DNA of 64,000 bases from Nevskiaceae bacterium. Its GTDB lineage: Bacteria; Pseudomonadota; Gammaproteobacteria; Nevskiales; Nevskiaceae. A program made the translations under genes and the position numbers. Below are positions 27,703 through 36,133 of this stretch, piece after piece. The notes beneath the pieces are model-generated. The model was given only the letters and a program-made list of their open reading frames with translations, was not told where the DNA came from and searched no databases. The stretch covers positions 186,001 to 250,000 of the forward strand of contig SCRT01000004.1 in the NCBI GenBank assembly GCA_004298465.1, written 5' to 3'. Numbering within the stretch: the stretch's first letter is position 1; each line of letters opens with the position of its first letter.

Positions 27703-28799
27703 GTGCACCGCTACTGCTTAACCCCGGCCCCGTCACGCTCAGCGCGCGCGTGCGCGCCGCACTTGCGCAGCCCGACCTGTGCCACCGCGAGCCGGAATTC
27801 TTCGCGCTGCAGGACGAGATCCGCACGCGGCTGCTCGGCGTCTACGGTCTGTCGAACACCGAATGGGTTGCTGTGCTGCTCGGCGGCTCCGGCACCGCGG
27901 CGGTGGAGGCAATGGTCGCCAGCCTGGTGCCCACAAACAGTCGCCTGCTGGTGCTGGAAAACGGTGTCTACGGCGAGCGCATCCATCACATCGCGGAAAT
28001 CTACGGCGTTGCCGTGGAAGCGCAACACCACGAATGGGGCGCTGCGCTGGACCTCGCGGCACTCGACGCCCGGCTGGCCGATGCCACGCAGCCGGGCATC
28101 ACGCACGTCGCCGTCATTCACCACGAGACCACGACCGGGCGACTCAATCCGCTGGCAGAGATTTCCCGCATCTGCGCTGGCCACGGTGTGGCGTTGCTGG
28201 CCGACACCGTCAGCAGCTTCGGCGGCGAGGTCATCGACTTCAGCGCCGGTTCAAACACCGGCGGTCTGGTGGCTGCGGCCGGCACCGCGAACAAGTGCCT
28301 GCACGGCGTGCCGGGCGTGGCATTCGTGGTCGTACGCCGTGCGGCGCTGGCACAAGCCACTGTTCGCAGCTTGTACTTCGACCTGAAGAACTGGTGCGAC
28401 AAGCAAGACGCGCAAGGCACGCCGTACACGCCGCCTGTCCATGCGTTTTACGGCCTGTGTGAAGCGCTGCGCGAATTTGCCGAAGCCGGCGGTGTTGCCG
28501 CCCGTCACGCGCGCTACCGGGCGTTGGCCGATCAGGTGGCCGCAGGCTGCGCGCACCTCGGCATCCGCGAATACCTGCCGCGCAGCGCCGCCTCCGCGGT
28601 TCTGCGCAGCTATCACCTGCCCGACGGTATCGGCTACGACGCACTGCACGACGCACTCAAGCGTGCCGGCTTCGTCATCTACGCCGGGCAGGGCGGGTTG
28701 GCCAAGCACATCTTTCGTATCTCCACGATGGGCGCGCTCACTGCGGCAGACATGGAGCGGCTGGTGCAAGCCATGGCCGCGCTTGTGGCGCAGCGCTGA
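27699..28799 (+). CDS. phnW: 2-aminoethylphosphonate:pyruvate-type aminotransferase
   Basis: A 366-residue class V PLP aminotransferase. The N-terminal LLNPGPVTLSARVRAAL, the substrate-loop GGSGTAAVEAMV, and the PLP lysine in GTANKCLHGVPG match the PhnW family. In a cluster with PepM and phosphonopyruvate decarboxylase it should run in the synthetic direction, phosphonoacetaldehyde to 2-aminoethylphosphonate. ATG 27699 overlaps the ppd stop. It is the last gene of the run; no clear intrinsic terminator follows. Confidence 0.9.
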   Translation: MSAPLLLNPGPVTLSARVRAALAQPDLCHREPEFFALQDEIRTRLLGVYGLSNTEWVAVLLGGSGTAAVEAMVASLVPTNSRLLVLENGVYGERIHHIAEIYGVAVEAQHHEWGAALDLAALDARLADATQPGITHVAVIHHETTTGRLNPLAEISRICAGHGVALLADTVSSFGGEVIDFSAGSNTGGLVAAAGTANKCLHGVPGVAFVVVRRAALAQATVRSLYFDLKNWCDKQDAQGTPYTPPVHAFYGLCEALREFAEAGGVAARHARYRALADQVAAGCAHLGIREYLPRSAASAVLRSYHLPDGIGYDALHDALKRAGFVIYAGQGGLAKHIFRISTMGALTAADMERLVQAMAALVAQR

Positions 28800-28895
28800 T
28801 CCTCGGATTTCCCCGCTGCGATGAAGGGCCTGCCTGCCGGAAATCGAGATCGGCGGGCGCATCCGAGCCAGGTCTTGCGAAGGCGAAGTAAATGT

Positions 28896-28926
28896 CGTAC
28901 CGTACATAACAGACACGTACGGTACG
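28896..28926 (+). promoter_or_regulatory. Inverted-repeat operator of the Phd/PIN module
   Basis: CGTACCGTACAT (28896-28907) and ACGTACGGTACG (28915-28926) form a near-perfect inverted repeat with a 7-bp spacer, ending 7 bp before the antitoxin start. This is the expected site for autoregulation by a Phd/YefM-type antitoxin, alone or with its toxin. Confidence 0.7.
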
Positions 28927-28933
28927 TTTCGAT

Positions 28934-29191
28934 ATGAAACCCTCCAAGCCTGAAGATTCCCTGCCGTATTCCGTGTCCCATGCACGGGCGAACCTGTACC
29001 AGCTCGTCGACCAGGTGCTGGAAACCGGCGAGCCGGCCTACATCAAGCGCAACGGCCGCGTGGTGCGGATGGTTGCAGACGCTCCAGTGCGCAAGCTCGA
29101 ACTTCTGGACGCCCACCCCGACTACATCGTCGGCAATGCGGACGACCTCGTGCATCTGGACTGGTCCACCGCGTGGAAACCGGCGGTGTGA
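28934..29191 (+). CDS. Phd/YefM-family antitoxin
   Basis: An 85-residue antitoxin. The N-terminal half (YSVSHARANLYQLVDQVLETG, residues 13-33) matches the Phd/YefM DNA-binding fold, followed by EPAYIKRNGRVVRMV. The C-terminal half should bind and neutralise the PIN toxin encoded next. Its stop overlaps the toxin GTG. An inverted-repeat operator lies just upstream. Confidence 0.85.
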   Translation: MKPSKPEDSLPYSVSHARANLYQLVDQVLETGEPAYIKRNGRVVRMVADAPVRKLELLDAHPDYIVGNADDLVHLDWSTAWKPAV

Positions 29192-29565
29192 TCTATCTGG
29201 ATACGCACGTCGTCGTGTGGCTGCATGCGGGTGCCGTGGAACGCTTGTCCGCGGCCGCGGTGGCGGCGATCGAGCAGACGACGGATTTGCGCATTTCCCC
29301 GATGGTCCGGCTTGAACTCCAGTATCTGTATGAGATCGGCCGTGTGACCCAGCCCCCGGAACCGGTGCTGGCGGGCTTGGCGCCGCGGCTTGGGCTGCGT
29401 GTCTGCACCACGCCGTTTGCGGCCGTGGCGGCTGCAGCCGAAACACTGGGCTGGACGCGCGAGCCCTTCGACCGCCTCATCGTGGCGCAGGCGGCCGTCC
29501 ATGGCGCATCGCTGGTGACCAAGGATGACGTGATCGCCCGGCATTACCCGGCTGCGATCTGGTAA
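29188..29565 (+). CDS. PIN-domain toxin
   Basis: A 125-residue PIN-family ribonuclease toxin. Acidic residues expected for Mg2+ binding are present: Asp in YLDTHVVVW at the N-terminus, Glu in VRLELQYLY and Asp in REPFDRLIVAQA, with a C-terminal LVTKDDVIARHY. The GTG at 29188 overlaps the antitoxin stop (GTGA), preferred over an upstream GTG at 29173. Confidence 0.85.
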   Translation: MIYLDTHVVVWLHAGAVERLSAAAVAAIEQTTDLRISPMVRLELQYLYEIGRVTQPPEPVLAGLAPRLGLRVCTTPFAAVAAAAETLGWTREPFDRLIVAQAAVHGASLVTKDDVIARHYPAAIW

Positions 29566-29637
29566 GTCGGCGGTTGGCATGCGAACAACGAAACTCGGCA
29601 ACGCGCATCAAAGCCCGGCCGTTTCGGGCACGGCACG

Positions 29638-30600
29638 ATGATGCCCGCACTGGCCCGGCTCAGCCGTTTCGTGGGGCGCACGTTCGCGCTGTGGGTGCTG
29701 GTGTTCGCGGCGCTTGCCTACGCGCAGCCGCAATGGTTTGCCGGCATTGCGCCGCACGTCGGCGTACTGCTTGGCGTCATCATGTTCGGTATGGGTTTGA
29801 CGCTCACGCCGGCCGACTTCAAGGCGGTGGCGCGAGTGCCGAAAAGCGTGCTGATCGGGGTGGTGGCGCACTACGCCATCATGCCGTCGCTGGCTTTCGT
29901 GCTGGCTGTGGCGTTCCGTCTGCCGCCCGACCTCGCTGTAGGCGTGATCCTCGTCGGCTGCTGCCCGAGCGGGACGGCCTCAAACGTGATGACCTACCTC
30001 GCACGCGGCAATGTGGCGCTGTCGGTGGCGGTGTCGACGCTGTCCACCGTGCTGGCGCCGATCCTGACGCCGCTGCTGGTGCTGGCGGCGGCGAGCCAGT
30101 GGCTGGATATCCACGCTGGCGCGATGTTCCTGTCGATCCTGGAAATCGTGCTGTTGCCGGTGGTCGCCGGCGTTGTGCTGCGCGTCGCGTTTCCGCGCCA
30201 GGTGGCACGCAGCGTGAATGTGCTGCCGCTGGTATCGGTCGCCGCCATTGTCGTCGTCATCGCCGCCGTGGTGGCGGTGAACCACGCCACGCTGAGGCAG
30301 GGCAGCGCGCTGATCCTGCTGGTGGTGATGCTGCACAACCTGCTGGGCTTCGGCATCGGCTTCATTGCCGCGCGCGTGCTGCGGCTGCCGTTCGCTGACC
30401 AGCAGGCGATTACTTTCGAGGTCGGAATGCAGAACTCCGGGCTGGGTGCGGCACTGGCGCTGGCCTATTTCGCGCCGGTTGCGGCTGTGCCCAGCGCGAT
30501 CTTCAGCGTATGGCACAACCTGTCGGGTTCCGCGCTCGCCACATACTGGGCGAAGCGGGGGCGGCCTACTGGCGGCACTTCACCGGGTTCTGCCCCTTGA
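29638..30600 (+). CDS. Bile acid:sodium symporter (BASS) family transporter
   Basis: A 320-residue, roughly ten-helix transporter. BASS-family motifs are present: GVIMFGMGLTLTPADF, GCCPSGTASNVMTYLARGN (crossover region) and EVGMQNSGLGAALA. Bacterial members carry pantothenate/ketopantoate (PanS), thiamine precursors or other organic anions. Pantothenate genes (coaX near, panBC at 60 kb) make a pantothenate-related substrate possible but unproven. The 3' end overlaps the antisense lipoprotein gene by 35 bp. Confidence 0.85.
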   Translation: MMPALARLSRFVGRTFALWVLVFAALAYAQPQWFAGIAPHVGVLLGVIMFGMGLTLTPADFKAVARVPKSVLIGVVAHYAIMPSLAFVLAVAFRLPPDLAVGVILVGCCPSGTASNVMTYLARGNVALSVAVSTLSTVLAPILTPLLVLAAASQWLDIHAGAMFLSILEIVLLPVVAGVVLRVAFPRQVARSVNVLPLVSVAAIVVVIAAVVAVNHATLRQGSALILLVVMLHNLLGFGIGFIAARVLRLPFADQQAITFEVGMQNSGLGAALALAYFAPVAAVPSAIFSVWHNLSGSALATYWAKRGRPTGGTSPGSAP

Positions 30601-30766
30601 CGCCGCCGTCACCGTCCTTCTTGACCGGCGACTGCACGCTGCAGTCGTGTTTCTTCGCCTCGTAGCCACCGGCGCCGCCAGCCCCGGCTGCGACCAGCAG
30701 GCAGCCCTGCAGCGACAGAAAGGCGAATACAGCGCAGGTAACGATGGCGGTACGCGTGGTGTTCAT
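30566..30766 (-). CDS. Small lipoprotein of unknown function
   Basis: A 66-residue protein with a signal peptide and lipobox (FAFLSLQGC), then a Gly/Ala-rich stretch (VAAGAGGAGGYEAKK) and a short Lys/Asp-rich tail with two further cysteines. Proteins of this size and plan are frequent and uncharacterised. Its end overlaps the end of the BASS gene on the other strand. Confidence 0.6.
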   Translation of the reverse strand: MNTTRTAIVTCAVFAFLSLQGCLLVAAGAGGAGGYEAKKHDCSVQSPVKKDGDGGVKGQNPVKCRQ

Positions 30767-30805
30767 GCATTTCTCCGGTGGAGAAGAAATCTTCCGCTGT
30801 TTTTA

Positions 30806-31792
30806 TTACAGCATTGTCCTGCGCAGTTCGTCCGCAGATTTCGGCGACAGCAGGCCTGGCGGCACGTCCAGCACCGTCAAGGCGCCCGTGTGCCCGCCCG
30901 CGTGCAGGCGGTGCACGGCGCGAGCATAGGCCACCAGCACGGAACCGGTGAATTCCGGGTTGCTGTCGAGCTGGATGCGGTATTCCACCAACTGTTTGTG
31001 GGTGTCGCTGGTCGCGCCGGTGCGGATGACGAAGCCGCCGTGCGGCATGGCCTGATGGTCGCGTTCGAACTCCGCCATGGAGATGTAGTGCACCGTGGTG
31101 TCGTACTCATCGAAATAGTGCGGCATGGTGACGATGGCCCGGCGTACTGCTTCCGGTTCGGCGCCCGCTTTCAGCACCACGAAGCATTCGCGCGTGTGCC
31201 GGTCACGCGTTGTGAGCTGTGGCCGGGTGCCACTGCGTGCGGCGGTCACGGCGGCTTCGCTGGGCACGGTGTACTGCACGGCGGCGGCCACGCCGGGAAT
31301 GCGATGCACGGCTTCCGAATGCCCCTGGCTGACGCCGCGACCCCAGAACGTGTAGGTGTCGCCGTCCGGCAACAGCGCTTCGCCGTACACCCGGTTCAGC
31401 GAGAACAGGCCGGGGTCCCAGCCGCAGGAGATCAGCGCGCTGTGGCCGCCGTCGCGCGCCGCCCGGTTGACGGCAGCAAAGTATTCCGGGATGCGCGCGT
31501 GGGTGTCGAAGCTGTCCACGGTGTTGAAGCGGGCCGCGAGTGCCGGGCCTTGCTCCGGCAAATCATCCTTCGAGCCGCCGCACAGGATCAGCACGTCGAT
31601 GTCGTCGCGGCGCGCGTCCAGCTCGCTCGCGGCAAATACTTTCGCGCCGGCAGTTTCGGGCTTCAGGCCGCGCGGGTCGCGGCGCGTGAAGATGCCGGCC
31701 AGTGCCAGATCCGGCGCCTTGGCCAGCGCCAGTTCGACGCCGCGGCCCAGGTTGCCGTAACCGTTGATGGCGATGCGGATGGGTGTATTCAT
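30806..31792 (-). CDS. ddh: meso-Diaminopimelate D-dehydrogenase
   Basis: A 328-residue NADPH-dependent enzyme making meso-diaminopimelate from tetrahydrodipicolinate in one step. The Rossmann motif INGYGNLGRGVELAL is at residues 9-23. Family stretches include CGWDPGLFSLNRVYGEALL, YTFWGRGVSQGHSEAV and HYISMAEFERDH. The Ddh route is known mostly from Corynebacterium, Clostridia and Bacteroidetes, so it is uncommon in this type of host and may bypass DapD/C/E/F or have been acquired. Confidence 0.9.
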   Translation of the reverse strand: MNTPIRIAINGYGNLGRGVELALAKAPDLALAGIFTRRDPRGLKPETAGAKVFAASELDARRDDIDVLILCGGSKDDLPEQGPALAARFNTVDSFDTHARIPEYFAAVNRAARDGGHSALISCGWDPGLFSLNRVYGEALLPDGDTYTFWGRGVSQGHSEAVHRIPGVAAAVQYTVPSEAAVTAARSGTRPQLTTRDRHTRECFVVLKAGAEPEAVRRAIVTMPHYFDEYDTTVHYISMAEFERDHQAMPHGGFVIRTGATSDTHKQLVEYRIQLDSNPEFTGSVLVAYARAVHRLHAGGHTGALTVLDVPPGLLSPKSADELRRTML

Positions 31793-31845
31793 ATCGGGTT
31801 CGTCCGTGGGGGGATGAAGGATCGGTGGCGTCGTCGGGCTGTGGG

Positions 31846-32613
31846 TCAACTGCCGCTTTTGACGAAAGATGGATCGGCGTTTGCGGTGGTGGCAAGTGCC
31901 AGCAAGCCTTCCAGCACCAGCGTCGGCTGGTGTTGCCAGGTGGGCACCAGGTATGGGGCGAGGTGCTCGGCGTCGCCACCGGCGAGCAGCCGTGGCCCAT
32001 GCATGCCGTACTGCCGCGCGAGCCGGTCCAGCAGGCCGGCCGCAGCGTGCAGCGCGCCCTGGCGGACGCAGGCTTCCGTATCCCGCCCCAGCCCTTGGCC
32101 CAACTCTTGAATGTAACCGGCCGACGGTGCATCCGCGGCGAACGCCGTGGCGTCGAGCACCGCGCGCTGCATCGTCAGCAGCCCCGGTGCGATGCAGCCG
32201 CCCAGGTGCTGGCCGTGGGTGTCCACGGCGTCGAAAGTCAGCGCGGTACCGGCGCTGGCGACGCAGGCCGCGCCGTGCGTGCGCGTCCAGGCCGCCAGCA
32301 GCATCAGCCAGCGGTCCACGCCGAAGCGGGCGGGTTCGGCGTAGGCGCAGCGCAGGCCGGCGAATTCCGCACGGACGTGCGCGCGGTATGCCTCGATGTG
32401 CCGGCGGGTGCGCAGCGCAGCGGCCAGTTGCCGGTATTCCGCGCCGTCGGTCACGTCCGAGACCCATGCTTCCGCCACGCCGTCGGCGGCGTCCAGCAGG
32501 GTGTCCGGGGGCGTGCCGTGCGCCGCCCAGCACGGCACCGACAGCTGGGCATCTTCCGCAACCACCCACTTCGTGCGCGTGTTGCCGATGTCGATGAGCA
32601 GGCGCCGCGTCAT
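31846..32613 (-). CDS. coaX: Type III pantothenate kinase
   Basis: Phosphorylates pantothenate in the first step of CoA synthesis. The 255-residue ASKHA-fold protein shows LLIDIGNTRTKW at the N-terminus, FGVDRWLMLLAAW near residue 98 and SAGTALTFDAVD near 120. It overlaps birA by 4 bp (ATGA), the birA-coaX order found in many proteobacteria. Confidence 0.94.
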   Translation of the reverse strand: MTRRLLIDIGNTRTKWVVAEDAQLSVPCWAAHGTPPDTLLDAADGVAEAWVSDVTDGAEYRQLAAALRTRRHIEAYRAHVRAEFAGLRCAYAEPARFGVDRWLMLLAAWTRTHGAACVASAGTALTFDAVDTHGQHLGGCIAPGLLTMQRAVLDATAFAADAPSAGYIQELGQGLGRDTEACVRQGALHAAAGLLDRLARQYGMHGPRLLAGGDAEHLAPYLVPTWQHQPTLVLEGLLALATTANADPSFVKSGS

Positions 32614-33608
32614 GACGGATCGATCCGCAGGCTGACGTCCGCCGCGCGTACCGGCCGGACGCCTTCCGGCGTTGCCACACGCAGGGCGCCGTCGGCGTCA
32701 ACGCCTTGTGCAATGCCGTGCCAGCGCGCATCGCCTTCAAGCACCGTGACGGCTTGCCCGAGCGTCAGGTCGAACGTGTTCCAATCGCTGGCGAAAGACG
32801 CGAAGCCGGTGGCGGCGAAGTGCTGGCAGGCGTTGGCGAGCGCGGTGACGAGCGCGGCGGCGAGCGTGTTGCGTTCCGGCAGTGCGGTGCTGGCCAGCAC
32901 GCTTTCCAGCGTCGTCCAGGGTTGCGTGACGCCACCAGCCTGGATGTTTTCCATCGCCACGTTGAGGCCGACGCCGATGATGACACGGCAGGTGCCCGTG
33001 GCCTCACCGCGTTGCTCCACGAGGATGCCGCCGAGCTTGTTGCCGTTTGCGTACAGATCGTTTGGCCATTTCAACCCCACGTCCACGGCGCCGAGTGCGC
33101 GCAGTGACCGGGTGCAGGCAACGCCGATGGCCAGCGGCAGTGTGGTGAGCTGCGGCGGCCAGGCCGGGAACGACCACGCCAGCGACAGGTACAGGTTGGC
33201 GGCAAAAGGCGAGACCCATTGGCGCCCGCGCCGCCCGCGTCCGGCGGTCTGCATTTCCGCCAGCAGCACTTGTGGATCGTCTGCCGCGGAGCGTGCCAGC
33301 AGCGCACTGTTTGTGGAGTCGATGCGCGGCACGACATCCACTTTCAGCATGTCCTGCCACAGCGTTGGCAGCAGGGCGCGAAGCGTGGTGGCCACCAGCC
33401 GCTGCAGGGGGTGTGTCAGGCGGTAGCCGCGCCCGGGGCCGGACTCGACTTCGAGCTGCCACTCCGCCGCAAGCTTCTGCACGCGCTTGGAGAGTGCCTC
33501 GCGGCTGATCCCGGCCGCCGCTGCAAGCTGCGCGCCCGACACCCAGCCGCCGCCCGCGAGGGCATCCGCGAGCGTCAACAGTTCGTCTTCGCCTAGCGTG
33601 CGCGCCAT
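32610..33608 (-). CDS. birA: Biotin--protein ligase/biotin operon repressor BirA
   Basis: A 332-residue bifunctional protein. The N-terminal winged helix-turn-helix (GGWVSGAQLAAAAGISREALSK, with a break allowed) is followed by the ligase domain with the biotinyl-AMP motif AGRGRRGRQW near residue 120 and KWPNDLY near 185. It activates biotin and attaches it to carboxylase subunits, and the HTH suggests it also represses biotin genes. ATG 33608 is used; an alternative start lies 24 bp upstream. It overlaps plsY by 16 bp. Confidence 0.94.
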   Translation of the reverse strand: MARTLGEDELLTLADALAGGGWVSGAQLAAAAGISREALSKRVQKLAAEWQLEVESGPGRGYRLTHPLQRLVATTLRALLPTLWQDMLKVDVVPRIDSTNSALLARSAADDPQVLLAEMQTAGRGRRGRQWVSPFAANLYLSLAWSFPAWPPQLTTLPLAIGVACTRSLRALGAVDVGLKWPNDLYANGNKLGGILVEQRGEATGTCRVIIGVGLNVAMENIQAGGVTQPWTTLESVLASTALPERNTLAAALVTALANACQHFAATGFASFASDWNTFDLTLGQAVTVLEGDARWHGIAQGVDADGALRVATPEGVRPVRAADVSLRIDPS

Positions 33609-34273
33609 GTCTCGATCCGTTTGGAGAGCCATCTGCCGAGCACGCGCAGGCGCTCGAAGCGGGGCTCCGTACCGGTCGCCAGACGGCGGATGTTCGCGGT
33701 GTGGCGCACGCCGACCAGCGCGGCCATGGCCAGCGCAAAGGCCCCCGCGCCGGTGGCCAGGCCGGGGGCAAAGGCTGTGGCGACCACGGCCGCTGCCGCC
33801 CCGCACAGCGATGCCAGCGACACATAGCCGCTGGCGAGCACCACGAGGAGGAAGATTCCGAGCATCCACGGGAACGCGGCGGGAAGCAGGCTGGCGAACA
33901 CGCCAGCGAGCGTAGCCACGCCCTTGCCGCCGCGGAAATGCTGGAACAGCGGGAAGCAGTGGCCAAGCGCAACCGCGACGCCGCAGGCATAGGCGAGGCT
34001 GGTGGGTGCAAGACTCGCGCTGCCAAGAGCCCAGCCTGCCGGCCACGGCAGGTGGGGTACGACGAGGGCCGCGAACACGCCCTTGCCGACGTCGATGGCC
34101 AGCACGCCGAGGGCAAAGCCCGTGCCGCGCGTGCGCAGGGCGTTCGTGGCGCCGAGGTTGCCGCTGCCGGCGCTGCGCAAATCCCGCCCACCCAGCATGC
34201 GGCGCAGGACGGAACCGCCCATGACGCCGCCGACGAGGTAGGCGACAAGACATTTCACGGCGGCTTCGAGCAT
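33593..34273 (-). CDS. plsY: Glycerol-3-phosphate acyltransferase PlsY
   Basis: A 226-residue polytopic membrane enzyme using acyl-phosphate to acylate glycerol-3-phosphate. The three conserved loops are visible: SAGSGNLGATNALRTRG near residue 34, HCFPLFQHFRGGKGVAT (phosphate-binding) near 105, and RHTANIRRLATGTEPRF near 190. It sits 3 bp downstream of the M61 peptidase gene on the minus strand. Confidence 0.95.
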   Translation of the reverse strand: MLEAAVKCLVAYLVGGVMGGSVLRRMLGGRDLRSAGSGNLGATNALRTRGTGFALGVLAIDVGKGVFAALVVPHLPWPAGWALGSASLAPTSLAYACGVAVALGHCFPLFQHFRGGKGVATLAGVFASLLPAAFPWMLGIFLLVVLASGYVSLASLCGAAAAVVATAFAPGLATGAGAFALAMAALVGVRHTANIRRLATGTEPRFERLRVLGRWLSKRIETWRAR

Positions 34274-34276
34274 GTT

Positions 34277-36109
34277 TCAGACTCCCAGCCACGCCTTGCG
34301 GCGTACTGCGGCTTGCCCCGTGCAGGCGGTGGCCAAGGTGAATGCCCAGGTGTCCTGCGGGGCGGGCGTGACCTCCAGCCGGGTGGTGAACAGCTCATCG
34401 CCGCGGAAATAATGCAATGCAACGGCAGCGCCGGTGTGCAGGGCGTCGAGCTGCGGTTGCCAACTCCGGCCACTGACGCGCAAGCCGTCCAGCGCCACCG
34501 GCACGTCGCCGGGCGCCAGCCCCGCATCCTCCGCCGCCGAGCCGGACAGCACGTGCGTGACGCGCAGCCCGTCGCGGCTCCAGCGCAGTCCGGCGGCATG
34601 GCGGATCGTGGCACCGGCACCGCGGCCGCCGCGGTCTTCACCCGCATGGGCGACACGCAACTTTGCAGTGACACCGAAGTCGGCAAGCAGCGGGGCCAGT
34701 GGCAGGTCCTGGGTTGAACGCAGGGCGGTGTCGAAGAAGGCTGCAAGGTCGAGCCCGGAAATTTCCGTCGCCAGCCGCTCCAACCCGCGCTCGGGAACCG
34801 GCGTGCCGGTAGCGCCATGGCGCTGCCACAGCGCGCGCATCACGTCGTCCAGCGAAACCGCGGCGTCGCGGCGCAGCGTCAGGTCCAGGCACAGCGCCAC
34901 GAGCGCGCCTTTCGTGTAATAGCTGATGCGCGCGTTCGGCGCGTTCGCATCCGGCTGGTAGTGTTTTGTCCACGCCTCGAAGCTGGCATCCGCCAGCGTC
35001 TGCAGCCGGCGGCCCGGCGTACGTTCGACGCGCGTGGCGGCGGCGGCCAGCAGGTCCAGCCACGTTGCGGCAGCCACGCGTCCGCTGCGCAGCAGGAACA
35101 GGTCGTCGTAATACGACGTGACGCCTTCATAGGCCCACAGGTCTTGCGTATAGGCTTCGGCCTGCAGCGGGGATTCCGCGAAGCGTTGCGGCGTGATGCG
35201 CTTGACGTTCCACTGGTGGAAATACTCGTGCGACACGAGCGCGAGAAAGTCGCGATAGCCGGGGGTCTGTGAAGGGTCTCCGGGCTGCGGCAGGTTGCCG
35301 CGTGCGCACGCCAGCGCGGCGCTGCTGCGGTGTTCCAGCCCGCCGTGGCCGCCGGGCAGGACGGTGCACAGGAAGGCGTAAGCATCCAGCCGCGGCGCGT
35401 GGCCGAACAATGTGCGCTGCGCGGCGCACACGGCGGCCAGGTCGGTGCGCAGGCGGTCCACGTCCGGCGTGCAGCGGCCGGCCAGCGCCAGCCGGTGCGG
35501 AATGCCGTCGACCTCGAACGCGACGATCTGCTGCGGGCCGAGCGCGAAGGGGTGGTCAATCAGTGTTTCGTAGTCGTCCGCGCGATAGCGGCCGAAGCCG
35601 TGCGCATCCACCGCTACCGCTGGCAGGGTGGTCACGGCGATCCAGCCGGCCGGGCTGCCCGCCGGGCGCTCCAGCACGAATTCGCACGCGGCTGCGCTTT
35701 GCCCGACCACGCGCCAGCACAGCGAAGAAGTGTTGAAGAAGCCGCGCGTTGCGTCCAGAAACGCAGTGCGCACGGAAGCGTCGTGGGCATGCACGCGGCA
35801 CGTGACACGCAGCGGGCCGGCACATGGCGCGCAGACCAGCGTGGACTTGTCGAGCCGCTCGATCGCCACCGGTGCGTCCTCGCAGCGGGCGCTGATGTCG
35901 ACGACGTGGCGCGCGAAGTCGCGGATCTTGTAGCTGCCGCGCAGCCACGCCGGCATGGCGAGCTGCTGTCCCGCGGCGCACGGCTGCGCGATGTCCAGCA
36001 CCACCGTGTAAAGGTGGGCGTGGAGATCGGCCGGCGTCACGGTATAGCGCACGCCGAGGCCGGCGGACGGCATGGGCGAGGCGGGCGTTGGGCGCGACGC
36101 GGTCGGCAT
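34277..36109 (-). CDS. M61-family metallopeptidase with C-terminal PDZ domain
   Basis: A 610-residue glycyl-aminopeptidase-like protein. The zinc site HEYFHQWNVKRI lies near residue 290, with a downstream Glu in WAYEGVTSYY. A PDZ domain near residues 500-560 carries the expected hydrophobic loop and LSGSAAEDAGLAPGDVPVALDG. No clear signal peptide is seen, although many homologues are exported or cytosolic. It is upstream of plsY-birA-coaX on the same strand. Confidence 0.88.
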   Translation of the reverse strand: MPTASRPTPASPMPSAGLGVRYTVTPADLHAHLYTVVLDIAQPCAAGQQLAMPAWLRGSYKIRDFARHVVDISARCEDAPVAIERLDKSTLVCAPCAGPLRVTCRVHAHDASVRTAFLDATRGFFNTSSLCWRVVGQSAAACEFVLERPAGSPAGWIAVTTLPAVAVDAHGFGRYRADDYETLIDHPFALGPQQIVAFEVDGIPHRLALAGRCTPDVDRLRTDLAAVCAAQRTLFGHAPRLDAYAFLCTVLPGGHGGLEHRSSAALACARGNLPQPGDPSQTPGYRDFLALVSHEYFHQWNVKRITPQRFAESPLQAEAYTQDLWAYEGVTSYYDDLFLLRSGRVAAATWLDLLAAAATRVERTPGRRLQTLADASFEAWTKHYQPDANAPNARISYYTKGALVALCLDLTLRRDAAVSLDDVMRALWQRHGATGTPVPERGLERLATEISGLDLAAFFDTALRSTQDLPLAPLLADFGVTAKLRVAHAGEDRGGRGAGATIRHAAGLRWSRDGLRVTHVLSGSAAEDAGLAPGDVPVALDGLRVSGRSWQPQLDALHTGAAVALHYFRGDELFTTRLEVTPAPQDTWAFTLATACTGQAAVRRKAWLGV

Positions 36110-36133
36110 GACGGCGATTCCGGGCCTGTGCTT

